From assembly GCA_948474755.1 (NCBI GenBank), contig CAOLHI010000650.1, positions 62,001 through 126,000 on the forward strand: 64,000 nucleotides of DNA, read 5' to 3'. The notes under the pieces are model-generated. The model was given only the letters and a program-made list of their open reading frames with translations, was not told the origin of the DNA and searched no databases. The translations under genes and the position numbers were made by a program. Numbering within the stretch: position 1 is the stretch's first letter; every line of letters begins with the position of its first letter. Positions 11,589 to 23,720 of the stretch are shown here, in pieces. Source of the stretch: Ctenosaura bakeri. Lineage: Eukaryota; Chordata; Lepidosauria; Squamata; Iguanidae.

Positions 11589-11800
11589 CATTTCATTGTC
11601 TTCTTTTTCCTCCTCCTCCATTCTGCTTTCTCCCAAAAAGCAACTCAAGGGTTCTTGTAAATTACAATGAATACATGCAGTTAAAATATACAAAAGGTCA
11701 ACATTAAAATAGGATTAAACTATTGAAGTTAATAGCAATTTAAAAAGATTATAAGCTGTTCAAAAACAGTACAATAGTTTAATATAAATCAACTTTATTT
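11551..11800 (-). repeat. CTA microsatellite plus L2-type 3' tail
   Basis: A perfect CTA run (11551-11588) followed by TTCTGCTTTCTCCCAAAAAG and ACATGCAGTTAAAATATACA/AAAGGTCAACATTAAAATAG. The same order occurs at 46025-46330 and partly at 21530-21660 and 56340-56425. It looks like the antisense 3' end of an L2-type LINE or a SINE it mobilises, whose tail expanded into a trinucleotide repeat. Similarity between copies is seen directly; the L2 link comes from the copy at 21530, which runs into recognisable L2 coding text. Confidence 0.5.
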
Positions 11801-11990
11801 TAATGTTGACTTTTTGCATTTTTTTTAAAGGTTGTCATCATTTTACAAGATTTAGTCCCAATCTTGGGAGAAAAGATGGTGGGGAAGAAAAAGGAGGAGT
11901 GGTGTGTCTTTTCAAGAGTCTGGAATCAACAAGTTACCAATATTGAGTTAGTTGCTTAATTTTTTTTTTTCAGAACTATGACATAACTAA

Positions 11991-12135
11991 GGCCATTTCT
12001 TCACTAGACTGTTATAGTGTTATTATTCCACTTTAAACATTCCACTTTGAGGCCCCTCCCTAAACTGCAAACTTCAGGATTCCATAGGACGTTGAAAGTG
12101 GAATAGCACTATAACAGTCTAGTGCAGAAATGGCC
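11991..12135. mobile_element. Family A palindromic MITE, short form
   Basis: A 145-bp near-palindrome from GGCCATTTCTTCACTAGAC to GTCTAGTGCAGAAATGGCC. The arms carry the family A core TGTTATAGTG, ATTCCACTTT. Flanks CTAAG (11987-11991) and CTTAG (12135-12139) look like a target-site duplication with one mismatch. No coding. The centre is shorter than in the 200-bp copies, like the copy at 44636. Confidence 0.85.
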
Positions 12136-15100
12136 TTAGTGTGACTCCATCAGTCACACCATTGGCAGGAGCGTATTTATACCTGTCAGCACCCCAAACA
12201 TGTCAGTGACACACACACACACAGATTCTGGTTCTACAGTTCTACAGACTTTCATTGGCAACAATTCTATACCCAGCATGGGAATCTTCCTTCCCTCACA
12301 CCTCATTCCTGCACGAGATAGCTTAAAGTTGTCATCTGCCTCTGGTTCAAGACCTTCTCATAGCTTCATCTTGCATGGGTCAGAACTGGCACACTATGCA
12401 TAAAACTAGAACTAGGCTCCGTATGGGTAAGTAAGTCAAGATTTGAGCCCTGGAGGACAAGAGCAGTCCCACTTTAGCAGTGAGTATCATAAGGATCAGG
12501 TCTTAGGATCCAAAACTCCAGTGGGTGATTTCTGTGGCTAACTCCTTCAGAGGACTTACACTGTCAGAGACATAAAGACAGTGGTATGCCTGGCAGTCTC
12601 ATTGGCCAGATGGGAAAAAGTTTCCACAGTAAGGTCAGGAGTACCCCTAGTACCCACAGAGAAGTATTTCAAAGGCTTATTGGAGTTATTTTGAAAGGGA
12701 CAGGGTAATATGGAGCTTTGGGTGGTAGAAACCCAACTTGATGGATGAACTTGATGAATAGGTCCCCCATGGCTCCCTTTCCCTTGCTGTGGGAAAGCCT
12801 TTGCCTTGCCAACCCTTTTTACTCCATAGTGTAGCCTTCTGACCTCATCCCCTTATGTAAAAGCCTGCCAAGGGCATGATAAATCCCATACTTTCCCTGT
12901 ACTCTGATAGCTTCCTCCTTTTCCTCTCATTTCTCAACAACATTGGTGGCTGTTATGTCTGCATCACTCCCGCTCCCAACCAGTTGAATTTGTGACATTT
13001 CTCTGGTCCTGGGAGACTAGTTATGTGGATGTTTCTCATCACTGGCCTCTGTAGCAATCTTGCATAACTAAAACAGGATGTGGGATGGCAGTGTGGCCAT
13101 CATCACCCCTTCACACTAAATTAAATTACAGTTAAAAGATAGTGAGGGATAATACTATTTTGTGGGGTAAATTTAACTGCAGTTTTTGGAAGCATCTTTT
13201 AGTTGCTTTTGTAATATAACAGGGCATGTGGCCTCCTACATCAGCGTATTTTGTGCCACAGGGCAACAACTTGTAGCATTGTGATGTTTTTGAGTAACTA
13301 AAAATAGTATTCTTAGTTAGTTTTGAAGTACATCAGTATTTTCCAAAATGTATCTATAATGACAACTATCTCCTTTTGGGGCCTTCACCTCTGGCTGATC
13401 CACAGCTCTGCCTATAATTTCCTGAGGGATTTCGTATCCCAGAATAAATACCTCCAGAACATTTATAACTTCTGGTGAGATCTAATAGCTTGCTGCACTT
13501 CAGCATTTCTGTCTTTTAAGCTGATTGAAGATGGTTGATGAGCACCTGCAATATATGAGGTTACATTGTGAAAATGTACTGTATAATACGACCATTTTGT
13601 GGTGAGCATTTTTTGTTTGGTAACCATAGGAAATATGACGGGTGATAATGCACATTCTCATTCTGTAACCTTCAGAGAGCCCAAGAAAATGTGTTGTTGT
13701 TATTGCTACATACATTCTGGAAAAGACAATGACAACCAAATCTAAATTCTGGGGCCACGTCCAAATGCAGCTAATGTACTTTTCAGGAAATTGCCAACTA
13801 ATACTAAATGAAACTTTTCCCTTCTTATGGTGATAAAATACAAATGAGATTCATTATATGGTTTTGCCAGAATTAGTGTGGACCTTTCTACTATATTTAA
13901 AGTCTTCTAATACATTATTAAATATGTATGTGGCACGTGTATTATATAAAGTTATTTATATGTTTTCTTCCTTTTTCAGAATACTATTCAGAATAGGTTA
14001 CTACAATCTGAAATATCACCAGATGCTTCTCTGTGCTTCTAAAAATATCAGACCATAGAAAGATCTGAGACAGACACTATTGAGAATCAGTGGGGGAAAG
14101 TAAATCAGAAACTGGACTTCTCTACTGCTCAGTTCTTGTTCTGTGATGGATGCTGAGACAAATTTTTATTCAAGTTCTGAGGCTCAATCATGCTGACGTT
14201 CTAATGAGGGATTTCATCAACAGAAGCTGCTCTCCTGCCTGAATGGAATTTGGATAAGGAATGAGGGCATCTACCAGCACTCAGAACATTCCATTCTGCA
14301 CCAGGAGAGACTTTGGGAGTATCTAGATTTCGACTGGGACCTGTCATCCTGGCTCTGAACTTCTGTGGGAGATGGCTCCAGAGGAAGCATGAAACTGACT
14401 TTGAGCCTTCTAGAAGCCCAGCAACAGCAAGGACCAGGACAACTTCTACATGTGTTATGCATGTTGAAGATAAGGCCATGCAGGACACAAGACCTGAAGG
14501 AAATAGCAGCAACTGTTGCATCTTCTGGGTGCATTTTGCTGCCTGACTGGCTGCTGAAAAATGCTTTGGAGTCCTCCCTCCCAGTTCTAGGTTGCCATAC
14601 TACCTGGTTTGCTAATTTTTATCAAAATTCTGATCCCTTAAAATACTTTTTGACACTTAGATGCCTCAGAAGCAGTCCTAATCAAACTGTCAACCCTTTC
14701 CTACCCTATCTCTAGGACATTACAAGGGCCTGTACCTGTGACACGACAAGGACCCACCCTTGATCTCATATTTTGGCCCTGGAATCTCAGGAAGTGATAT
14801 AGTGTTGACCTGACATCTCCTCAAGGTACTTGAGACAACCACAGAAAATGTTCATGCTTGAATTATCTCATAGAATTTTTTTTATCAACTTTTTCTATTT
14901 CTTTAAGAGGCGATGGACACATTGATAGAGACACACAGAACAATCTTTCATATACAAGAGAGATTAGGTAAAGCTTGTTTCCTATTCTGTACCTTTTCAG
15001 GGTAGCACTTTCAAATGGAAAATCCCACAGGTACAGTTTGATCTAGTCACATTCATGTGGAACTCCGTTTCATACACTCACATGAACATTTTAATCAAAA

Positions 15101-16951
15101 GCAAAGAAGTAGCTATATTCTTTAAGATACAACACCACCAATTCATCCTTTTGTTCAGCATTGCATTTTATCAGGAGAATAAATAAATAACAGTGCTCAG
15201 GTCAATAGATAAATGACTGTGTGCCTTTTTGTAAGCCAGAAGGATCTAAGAGTGCTGTCTTGAAACCTTTATGTGTCTTGTGTTTGGGTGCATGTGTTTG
15301 CACTAGCTTGTTCCAGTGTGGCTTAAGAGATTTGCAATGCTCTATCCACTTGACACTTCCCATACTACCATAGAATATCTAATATCTCATGTTAAAAGTT
15401 CTGTGGCAAGACAGTTTCTCTGAAGTCTATAACTTTATCCAGAAAGCATGGAAAGCAATGACAATCACAGGAAAGCAAAAGTCAAAGAAAGTAGATTTTC
15501 CTCAGTGGATTTCCATTCCCTCTTGTCAAAGTTCTTCAAGTTGCACTTTTCTTTGTCTTCCTTATATGTGATCTTTCTTTAAATTTGGCCACAACCAGAA
15601 GGTAATATCAATCTTCTGGGAGTTCTGGTGGCAACAATAATTTCTGATCAAATAGATTTTTCCCTGCATCACCCCTGAAATACACCTGCTTTGTTTCTCA
15701 GATGCCATGAAGCCAGTTGTTTTAACCTTCAGATTTTCCTCTCAAAAGCTTATTAAAATTATTCAAGGTTTCAGATGGTGCTCTGAGGGATGCCTTTCTG
15801 TTTGAGAGGAGCCAAATTAGAAAAATTGAAAAAAGCTGACTTTTTAAAAAATGCATGGAGAAATCTCACCATCCAGGAGCTCTTCATTTGATGATAGCTG
15901 GGAGAAATAGTGTATGAATAGCTGCAGTAATAAAATATTCGGAATAAATATATTCTTTTACCTGATTCTTGATAGTTCATGTACTTTTCATTGTTTGTTT
16001 GCAGTGTTTCTAGCCTGCCATTTACACAAAAAGCCTCAACAAGAGTTTTACAGCAAACAACACTAAAATATTGAAAGCAAACAGCAATAAAAGCAGTAGA
16101 CTATGAAAACAAGTGAAAAACAGAAAACTAGCCATTAAAACAGCAGATAAAATGCTATTGAAAGAGTCGTGGCTGACATTTAAAACTATTAAGAGAATGA
16201 GGATGACTTTTCCTGGTGCCTAAAAGATAGCTAAAAAGCTACCGGATGAACTTATCTGATAAGAACTACCTAATAGTTCTGAAAAGGCCTTCTCTTAGTA
16301 GCCACCCAGCTTGCCTTCAGAGGCCAGCAGACATGTTGAGAACGGCTTCAGAAATTAATGAGAGGGGAAGTTCAAGGGAAAGAAAAGGGTACTTTTACAT
16401 CTTTTTATATTATAAACTTTCTGTTTTCTGCACCAATGGTGCCCACAAATACTCAGTTGATATACAGTGTACTGCAGTCATGTATATTTTAAAATAGACT
16501 CATTCTTTCTTTTTCCCCCCCCAGTTTGCCAAAGAGAAATGATGTCCCTGTATCAAATCCCTGTCTCTGCCAAATCTGTTGTTTCATTTGTTGCTTAGAG
16601 ACACTCCAGATGCATAGCAACTGCTGAAACTGAATTCTGGAGGCTGTGCCTCCCACCGACAATTGCTGAAATAGCCACTACCCTCGGGAAAGACGTAGGA
16701 ATCCATGGGAGGTTAGGCATACCTCTTTTGTACTGAAATCAATAGTCCAGAAATGCTGGAATGGAAATAATGGATGAAGTAAACTTACAAGACAACTTCT
16801 TGAAAATTAACAGTTTGCTCCATACATATAAAGTGGAGGCAAAGGGGCCTACATTTCACATAAAGGAGAGGGTTCGAAGCAAGGGTCTGATACCTTGATT
16901 TTCTATCACTTGATTCATTGTACTCCACTGTTTTTCACAACCTTGCTCTAA
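12136..16951. other. Unassigned sequence, about 4.8 kb
   Basis: The longest stretch in which I recognise nothing. An AC run lies near 12209. The open frames around 14201-14715 overlap on both strands and have no domain I can name. No splice-site-bounded exon, TATA box with downstream frame, or RNA gene could be supported. Confidence 0.45.
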
Positions 16952-16981
16952 GCCATCTCCAATACTATAACTGAACCACAG

Positions 16982-19818
16982 AGAACATTACAAGCGGTCA
17001 ATGATGGGAGGAGTAGAAACAATAGTACAGGACTTGCAAGAAGGGCCCGGGGACTTAAGTGTCTCTACACCAATGCATGGAGTATGGGAAACAAGCAGGA
17101 TGAACTTGAACTCCTAGTACAACAAAATAAATATGATTTGATAGGCATCACTGAGACCTGGTGGGATGAGTCTCATGATTGGAATATAGGAATAGAGGGG
17201 TATAGCCTATTTTGTAAAAATAGACCAAACAAGAAAGGAGGAGGAGTAGCCTTGTATGTCAAGGATGTTTTCACCTGTGAAGAGATCCAGGAATTAAACC
17301 AGAAAGCCAGGTCGAGAGCATTTGGGTAAGAATTAAGGCAGCGAGAAACAATAGGGATATTCTGGTGGGGGTTTACTACAGACCTCCAACCCAGGCTGAG
17401 GACTTTGATGACACCTTCCTCAAGCAAATGACTGCACATTCAAAGAGGAGAGATACAGTAATAATAGGAGATTTCAATTACCCAGGTATATGCTGGCAGT
17501 CAAATTCTGCCAAGACAGCAAGGTCCAGCAAGTTTCTTGCTTGTCTTGCAGACAACTTCATGGTCCAGAAGGTGGAAGAGGCCACAAGGGGATCAAATAT
17601 TCTAGATCTGATCCTGACCAACAGGGATGACCTTGTTAATGAGGTAGAAGTGATTGGATCTTTAGGGGGGAGTGACCATGCTCTATTGGAATTTGGTATT
17701 CAATGGGAAGGAAAAGATAAGTGTAGCCAGACATTAATCTTAGATTTTAAAAAAGCGGACTTCTGTAAACTTAAGGAGCTGCTGGCTGGAATTCCGTGGT
17801 CAAGAATAGTGAAAGGGAAAGGAATTCAGGAGGCATGGGAGTTCCTTAAAAAGGAGATACTGAAGGCACAGTCTAAAACTGTGCCAATAAGGAGGAAAAA
17901 TGGAAGACATCTGAAGAATCCAGAATGGTTGACTAAAGAACTCTCAACTGAGCTAGGTGTTAAGAAAAACATGTATAGGAAATGGAAGAAGGGGGAAACC
18001 ACCAAAGAAGAATTTAAGCAAGTAGCCAGGAGATGTAGGGAGGAGGTCAGAAAGGCTAAAGCACAGAACGAACTTAGGCTGTCCAGAGACATTAAAAACA
18101 ATAAAAAGGGCTTTTTAAAATAAGTCCGCAGCAAAAGGAAAAAGAAGGAGACGATAGGGTCTCTGCACAGAGAAGATGGCGAATTACTAACAGGGGGAAG
18201 AGAAAAGGCAGAACTACTTAACACCTTCTTTGCCTCAGCTTTTTCCCAGAAGGATACAAGCAGTCAACCTGGCGGTTGGGTAGCAAGTGAGGAAGCAGGG
18301 GAAATGAGGCACATAATAGGTAGAGAGGTGGTACAGGAATACCTGGCCACACTGGATGAATTCAAGTCTCCAGGGCCAGATGAATTGCATCCTAGGATAT
18401 TAAAAGAGCTGGCAGAGGTCATTTCGGAACCGTTTGCTATAATCTTTGAGAAATCTTGGAGGACAGGAGAAGTTCCAGCAGATTGGAAAAGAGCAAATGT
18501 TGTCCCCATCTTCAAGAAGGGAAAAAAAGAGGACCCAAATAATTATCGCCCAGTCAGCCTGACATCAGTACCCAGAAAGATCCTGGAGCAGATCATTAAG
18601 CAGTCAGTTTCTAATCATTTAGAAAGCAACACGGTAATCATGAGAAGTCAACATGGATTTGTCAAAAATAAGTCATGCCAGACTAATCTTATCTCTTTTT
18701 ATAATAGAGTTACTAGCTTGATAGATGAAGGGAATGCTGTGGATATAGCATATCTCAATTTCAATAAGGCCTTTGACAAAGTTCCCCATGACATTCTTGC
18801 AACGAAGCTAGTAAAATGTGGGTTGGACAGGGCTACTGTTAGTTGGATTTGTAATTGGTTGACCGACCGAACCCAAAGGGTGATCACGAATGGCTGCTTT
18901 TCATCCTGGAGAGAAGTGACTAGTGGGGTGCCACAGGGTTCTGTCCTGGGCCCAGTGCTGTTCAATATTTTTATCAATGACTTGGATGAAGGAATAGAGG
19001 GCATGCTCATCAAATTTGCAGATGACATCAAATTGGGAGGGGTTGCTAATATGCCAGAGGACAGGATCAAAATTCAAAATGACCTGGATAGATTGGAGAG
19101 CTGGGCCAAGGCGAACAAAATGAAATTCAACAGAGAGAAGTGTAAGGTCCTACACTTAGGTAGAAAAAATGGAATACAGAAATATAGGATGGGGGACACG
19201 TGGCTGGATAGCAGTACGTGTGAAAGGGATCTAGGAGTCTTCATAGACCACAAGCTGAACATGAGTCAGCAGTGTGATGCGGCAGCCAAGAAAGCCAATG
19301 CAATTCCCGGCTGCATCAATAGGAGTATGGTGTCTAGATCGAGGGAGGTACTGGTACCGCTCTACTCTGCTTTGGTTAGACCTCATCTTGAATACTGTGT
19401 CCAGTTCTGGGCACCCCAATTCAAGAAGGATATTGACAAGCTGGAGCAAGTCCAGAGGAGGGCGACCAAAATGGTGAGAGGCCTGGAAGCCATGCCCTAT
19501 GAGGATAGACTTCGAGAGCTGGGTATGTTTAGTCTGCAGAAGAGAAGGTTAAGAGGGGACATGATAGCCATGTTTAAATATTTGAAGGGATGCCATGTAG
19601 AGGAAGGAGAGGGCTTGTTTTCTGCTGCTCCAGAGACCAGGACAAGGAGCAATGGATTCAAGCTGCAGGTAAGGAGATTCCACCTGAACCTCAGGAAGAA
19701 CTTCCTGACAGTCAGGGCTGTCCGGCAGTGGAATGTGCTGCCTCGGAGGGTAGTGGAGTCTCCTTCCTTGGAGTTTTTTAAGCAGGGGTTTGATGGTCAT
19801 CTGTCGGGAGTGCTTTGA
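16982..19818 (+). pseudogene. CR1 ORF2: endonuclease-reverse transcriptase, two lesions
   Basis: ORF2 encodes the protein that nicks the target and copies CR1 RNA. The apurinic-type endonuclease comes first: LKCLYTNAWSMGNKQ near 17060, ITETWWDE (catalytic Glu) near 17147, GDFNYPGICW near 17470 and GSDHALLEF near 17672. The RT follows: [14 protein letters not shown] near 18361, NYRPVSLTS near 18541, KAFDKVPHD near 18769, [11 protein letters not shown] near 18922 and FADD (19015-19026) with the two catalytic aspartates. A C-terminal region ends at a stop at 19816-19818. A one-base shift between about 17290 and 17311 moves the endonuclease start out of phase. An in-frame TAA at 18121-18123 separates endonuclease and RT. 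Otherwise the frame is open, so this is a relatively young dead copy. Confidence 0.9.
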
Positions 19819-19880
19819 GGGTGTTCCTGCATGGCAGGGGGTTGGACTGGATGGCCTGTGTGGTCTCTTCCAACTCTACA

Positions 19881-19908
19881 TTTCTATGATTCTATGATTC
19901 TATGATTA
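19881..19908 (+). repeat. CR1 3' octamer tail repeat
   Basis: Three and a half units of the type TTCTATGA at the very end of the CR1. Similar short tails are at 29098-29118. CR1 elements characteristically end in such an octamer array instead of poly(A). Confidence 0.85.
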
Positions 19909-20250
19909 CTTAAAGCTAAGGAACATGTTGTGATAAGGATGGGAAGGGCAAATTCTTATCCCACTGTTGCCAGTGTTTGACCATAAAAGTTGTTCCCTCA
20001 GTGTAGTTTTGCCCTTTCTTGAAATTTATTTATTTTAAAACAATTCGCTATGCTTAACATTTCTGAGATTGCATCTGAAACCTTGTGTTTCAGGTTGCCA
20101 CCATCTTATTCTGCTCTGTCATCGTCCACTTTTTGAGACTGTTTTTATATAAAATAAGATAATTTATTATCAAAAAGCCAAGGGACATTTGAACTTTAGA
20201 TTAAAATGATGCTGAGTTCCTCCACTGGAAGATGTCCATGTATCACTTAA

Positions 20251-20453
20251 GGCCATTCCACACTACACTGTTATAGTGCTATTATTCCACTTTCAACATC
20301 CTGTGGAATTCTGGGGTTTGTAGTTTACTGAGGCCAAAGAGCTCTCTGGCTGAGAATTCTAAATGCCCCTCCCTAACCTGCAAACCCCACAATTCTATAG
20401 GATGTTGAAAGTGGAATAACAGCATTGTAGTTATGTCTCCACAGTGGCATTGC
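20251..20453. mobile_element. Family A palindromic MITE, long form
   Basis: About 200 bp. The left arm has GGCCATTCCACACTACACTG and TTATAGTGCTATTATTCCAC. The centre is TTCTGGGGTTTGTAGTTTAC and the mirrored right arm has GATGTTGAAAGTGGAATAAC. The right terminus is decayed. No coding capacity. Confidence 0.85.
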
Positions 20454-21529
20454 CTCCACCAAATCTATCTCATAATCAATGCAGTCACTCCAATATGTCC
20501 ACCTCCATGTTGGCAGAGAATGGAGCACATCACTGGGCATGCATAACTTCTGGGACTCAGGAGAAAACAGAAATGCACTCTACTCCTTCAAATAATCCTA
20601 TTTTATATTGAGCTGATTTTTTTCAAAAGTCTTTTTGCCCAAGTTCATTGTGCCCTGTTCATGTTTTTAAAGAGCCATGATTCCCTGCAAAAGTGCAGAT
20701 TTCCTAAAGACCTAGCTATGATTAATGTCAAAGTCAAGGGTTTTTCTGTGAGTAGCTTTTCAAAAGCATAAAGAAGACATTTCATAACTCTTGAGATGTA
20801 TTTCTTCTCAAAGTAGAAGCCTTCTCTTTGCTATTATATTAAGGAGAATTGAGTCTTCAGAAAGACTGATGCATGGAAAGCTAAGGCTGGGATGGGGGAG
20901 ACAACAGAAAAGGCAGCTCCTAATAAAATCATACCCGAGGTTCATATATATATATCCTCCAGACCTTTATTGCAATTGTTGAGACAAGTATGATACTTTT
21001 ATCACTTAGATACTTTTATTATTGATAACAAATGCAATTATTTTTTTACTTCTAAAACATTTTAAATGAATAAAATGCTTCATAGTCTTTCTCTGAGTAC
21101 GTAGCCCCTCATCACAAAACTTTATAAATTCATGGTGGGTGCAGTGCAGCCCATGCCCCACATGTACCTCTTATCCCAGCTGTTTCTACATTCTCCAGGG
21201 GCTCGGGCCCCCATTGTCTTGTTTGCTTGTTCATCTGTCTTCTGGCAAAAACAGTGAATTGCTACTTCTTTTAAATCAGGCAACTGCATCAGATGTCTCA
21301 CCCAGAATGGCCCAACAGGAAGACACTGTTGGAATTTCAGTCTGCTCACAGGTGCCCACTTTTTCCAATTGATACTGTAGTCACTTTCAGATGCATTCAC
21401 ATGTTTTATCAGAAGGCTGTATGCCATTTACGTGTTTGTGTTTATCTGCTAATATTTTTGGTTGGGCTTAATGCTGAATCTTCTGCATTTTCTACAATGC
21501 ATACATCCAAACTAAGCCCAAAGCTGTTG
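20454..21529. other. Unassigned sequence
   Basis: No recognised element beyond a short TA run near 20946. Confidence 0.5.
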
Positions 21530-23720
21530 CTTTTGCTGCTACTGCTCCTTCTCCTCCTCCTTATTTTTTAATATTTATTTACATCCTGCTTTTTCCCAAA
21601 AAATTGAGACTCAAAGAAGCTAATTTTTTAAAAAAAGTACAATTAAAAACATAGAAAGTGGATACCTGAGATCATGGATAGTACTGAACCCTGTAGTACC
21701 AGATAGTATGACACTTCTGAGTAGTCCCTGTAAAGCTAAAGGCCTACTGCTGGTGATGCCAAAGCCATTTCCTGTGTTGGTGTTGATGGAGGGGCAGTTA
21801 AAGTGGGATACAGGCAAGCAAGGTGCAAGTGGCAGGACCTGGAGCAGGCTGCATGGGTGCCATCACCCAGATGCCTGAATTTTCCATTTAATATTTTCAG
21901 TTGGCTGAAACCATGCAAAGTGAGACAATGGATAAGGGGAGATCCCTGTAAACTATTTGCAATATTAACATACTAACTTCAGGAAGGAATAAAACTACAA
22001 TTAAAAAAGATAAACTCTTAAAAACCACAATTAAAACAATCCAGCCTGTTCCTTGAAAATTTTCCATTTTAAAAGTCTGTCAGAATGAAAAATGGTTTTA
22101 GATTGTCATCGAAGGGATAACAAGGTAGGGACCATTCTGAAGTTCCAGAGCTGAGGGGCAGCCACTAGGAAGGTCCTTTTTGTGTTCCCACCCAGGCCAG
22201 CTCTTACAGGAAGATATGGTCTGTCAAATAACCTGGACCTGAGCTATATAGGTCATAACCAGCAGTTTGAATTGTGCCCAGAAACAAACTGGCATCCAGT
22301 GGAGCTGTTTGTACAGCGGTATAGTATGGTTTTTATAACCTGCCCCAGTTAACAGTCTAGCTACAACTCTTTGGACCAGCTGAAGTTTCTGAACACTCTT
22401 GAAAAGCAGCCCAAACACTTGTGTGTTACAGCAACGCAAACAGAATATAAGTAAGATATGTACCACTGTGACCAGATCTGGTGTTTCAAGGAACAGGTGC
22501 AGTAGGTGCACAAGCTTTAAATGTGCAAAAGCACTCCTGGCCAATGCAGAAACCTGAGGCCATTTCTGCACTACACTGTTACAGTGCTATCATTTCACTT
22601 TCAACATCCTGTGGAATTCTGGGGTATGCAGTTTACTGAGGCCAAAGGGCTCTCTCACTGAGAATTCTAAAGGCTCCTCCCAAAACTGCAGATGCCAGGA
22701 TTCCATAGGATGTTGAAAGTGGAATAATAGCACTATAACAGTGTAGTGTGGAAAGGCCCTGGGCCTCCAAGTTCAAATCTGAGTCCAATAGTATACCTAA
22801 ACTGCAAATCTATGTCTCCAGGAAGATTGTAACCCCATCTAAAAAAGGCTGAATCCTTGTTCCTTGATCTGCTTTCCAACTGACCAGGAGCACCTCCATC
22901 TGGATTAAGTTTCAATTTGTCTGCCCTCAGTCAGTCAGTTGCTGATGACAGACACTGGTTTAGGACCAGGACAGACTCTTTGGATTGTGGTGGAAAGGAA
23001 TATTAGAGTTGGGTGTCATCCACATATTGATGTCACCACACAAAATTCTGAATAACGTCTGTCAGAGGTTTCAGGTATATATGTTAAATAGCATGGGGAC
23101 AAAACAGAACCCTTCAGGTCAACAGCTAGGGGGTCAAACAGGAGTCCCCCAGCATCTTCTGGGTTCTTCTCTCCAGGAAGGAAGGGAGCCATTGTAAAAC
23201 AGTGCCTCCAAGTCCCATTCCAGTGGGATGGCTCCATGGTCAATGGTATCAAAAGCCACTGAGAGGACCAGCAGAACAAGCAGGAACACATTCTCCCTGT
23301 TCAGTTCCCTTCACAAGTCATCCATCAAGGCAATCAAAGCTGTCTCTGTCCCATGGTCAGGCCTGAAACCAAACTGAAATGTATCCAGAGAATCTCTTTC
23401 ATCCAGAAACTCCTGGAATTGGGGGGCCACCACACACTTCAATATCTTGCCCAAAATTGGTAGGTTGGAAATTGGCCAATAATTATCCATTATAGAGGAC
23501 TTCAGGGATGGTTTTTTAAATAGAGACCTCACAATTGCCTACTTTGGACAAGCTGGAATGCTGCCTTGTTGTAAGAAGGCATTAACTATCCTCTTTACCC
23601 ACTCCGTCAGTTCCTGTTTGATAAACCTGGAAGGGCAAGAATTTAGCACACACATGGTGGCTCTCACCTGTGCAAAGGTCCTGTACATAGGCTCAAGCTT
23701 TACAATATACTTGTCTCCCT
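21530..23720 (-). mobile_element. Antisense L2-type LINE with nested MITE
   Basis: Reverse-strand L2-clade element. The 3' end is at the left: a CTGCTC/CTCCTC-rich run at about 21530-21565, then ATTTACATCCTGCTTTTTCC. The ORF2 C-terminal region follows: in + orientation TTTGGACCAGCTGAAGTTTC near 22371 and AAGTTTCAATTTGTCTGCCC near 22906. On the minus strand RT blocks can be read: a YVDDTQL-type motif at about 23011-23031, LFNIYL near 23073, AFDTIDHG near 23244, and RPDHGTETALIALMDDL followed upstream by YWPISNLPILGKILK at 23311-23490. Frames change several times. A family A MITE sits at 22558-22758. The right edge is vague. Confidence 0.75.
22558..22758. mobile_element. Family A MITE nested in L2
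   Basis: Full-length copy with ends GGCCATTTCTGCACTACAC and GTGTAGTGTGGAAAGGCC. Flanks CTGAG (22554-22558) and CTGGG (22759-22763) look like a target-site duplication with one mismatch. The L2 text before and after is contiguous once the MITE is removed, so this insertion post-dates the L2. Confidence 0.85.

Larger units (their letters stand above)
16952..19908 (+). mobile_element. CR1 LINE, nearly complete ORF2 and 3' end
   Basis: The best-preserved element in the window. An open frame resembling the CR1 ORF2 amino end runs from 16952 (stop just upstream at 16949-16951). It is followed by endonuclease, linker, reverse transcriptase and C-terminal segments, then a short 3' UTR (from 19819) and an octamer tail of ATTCTATG units (about 19881-19908), the signature CR1 terminus. 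ORF1 and a promoter are not seen, so it is probably 5'-truncated, as most CR1 copies are. No target-site duplication is evident, as is usual for CR1. Another sense copy of the same subfamily lies at 59920-61072, and tails or antisense copies at 29004 and 29691. Confidence 0.9.
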
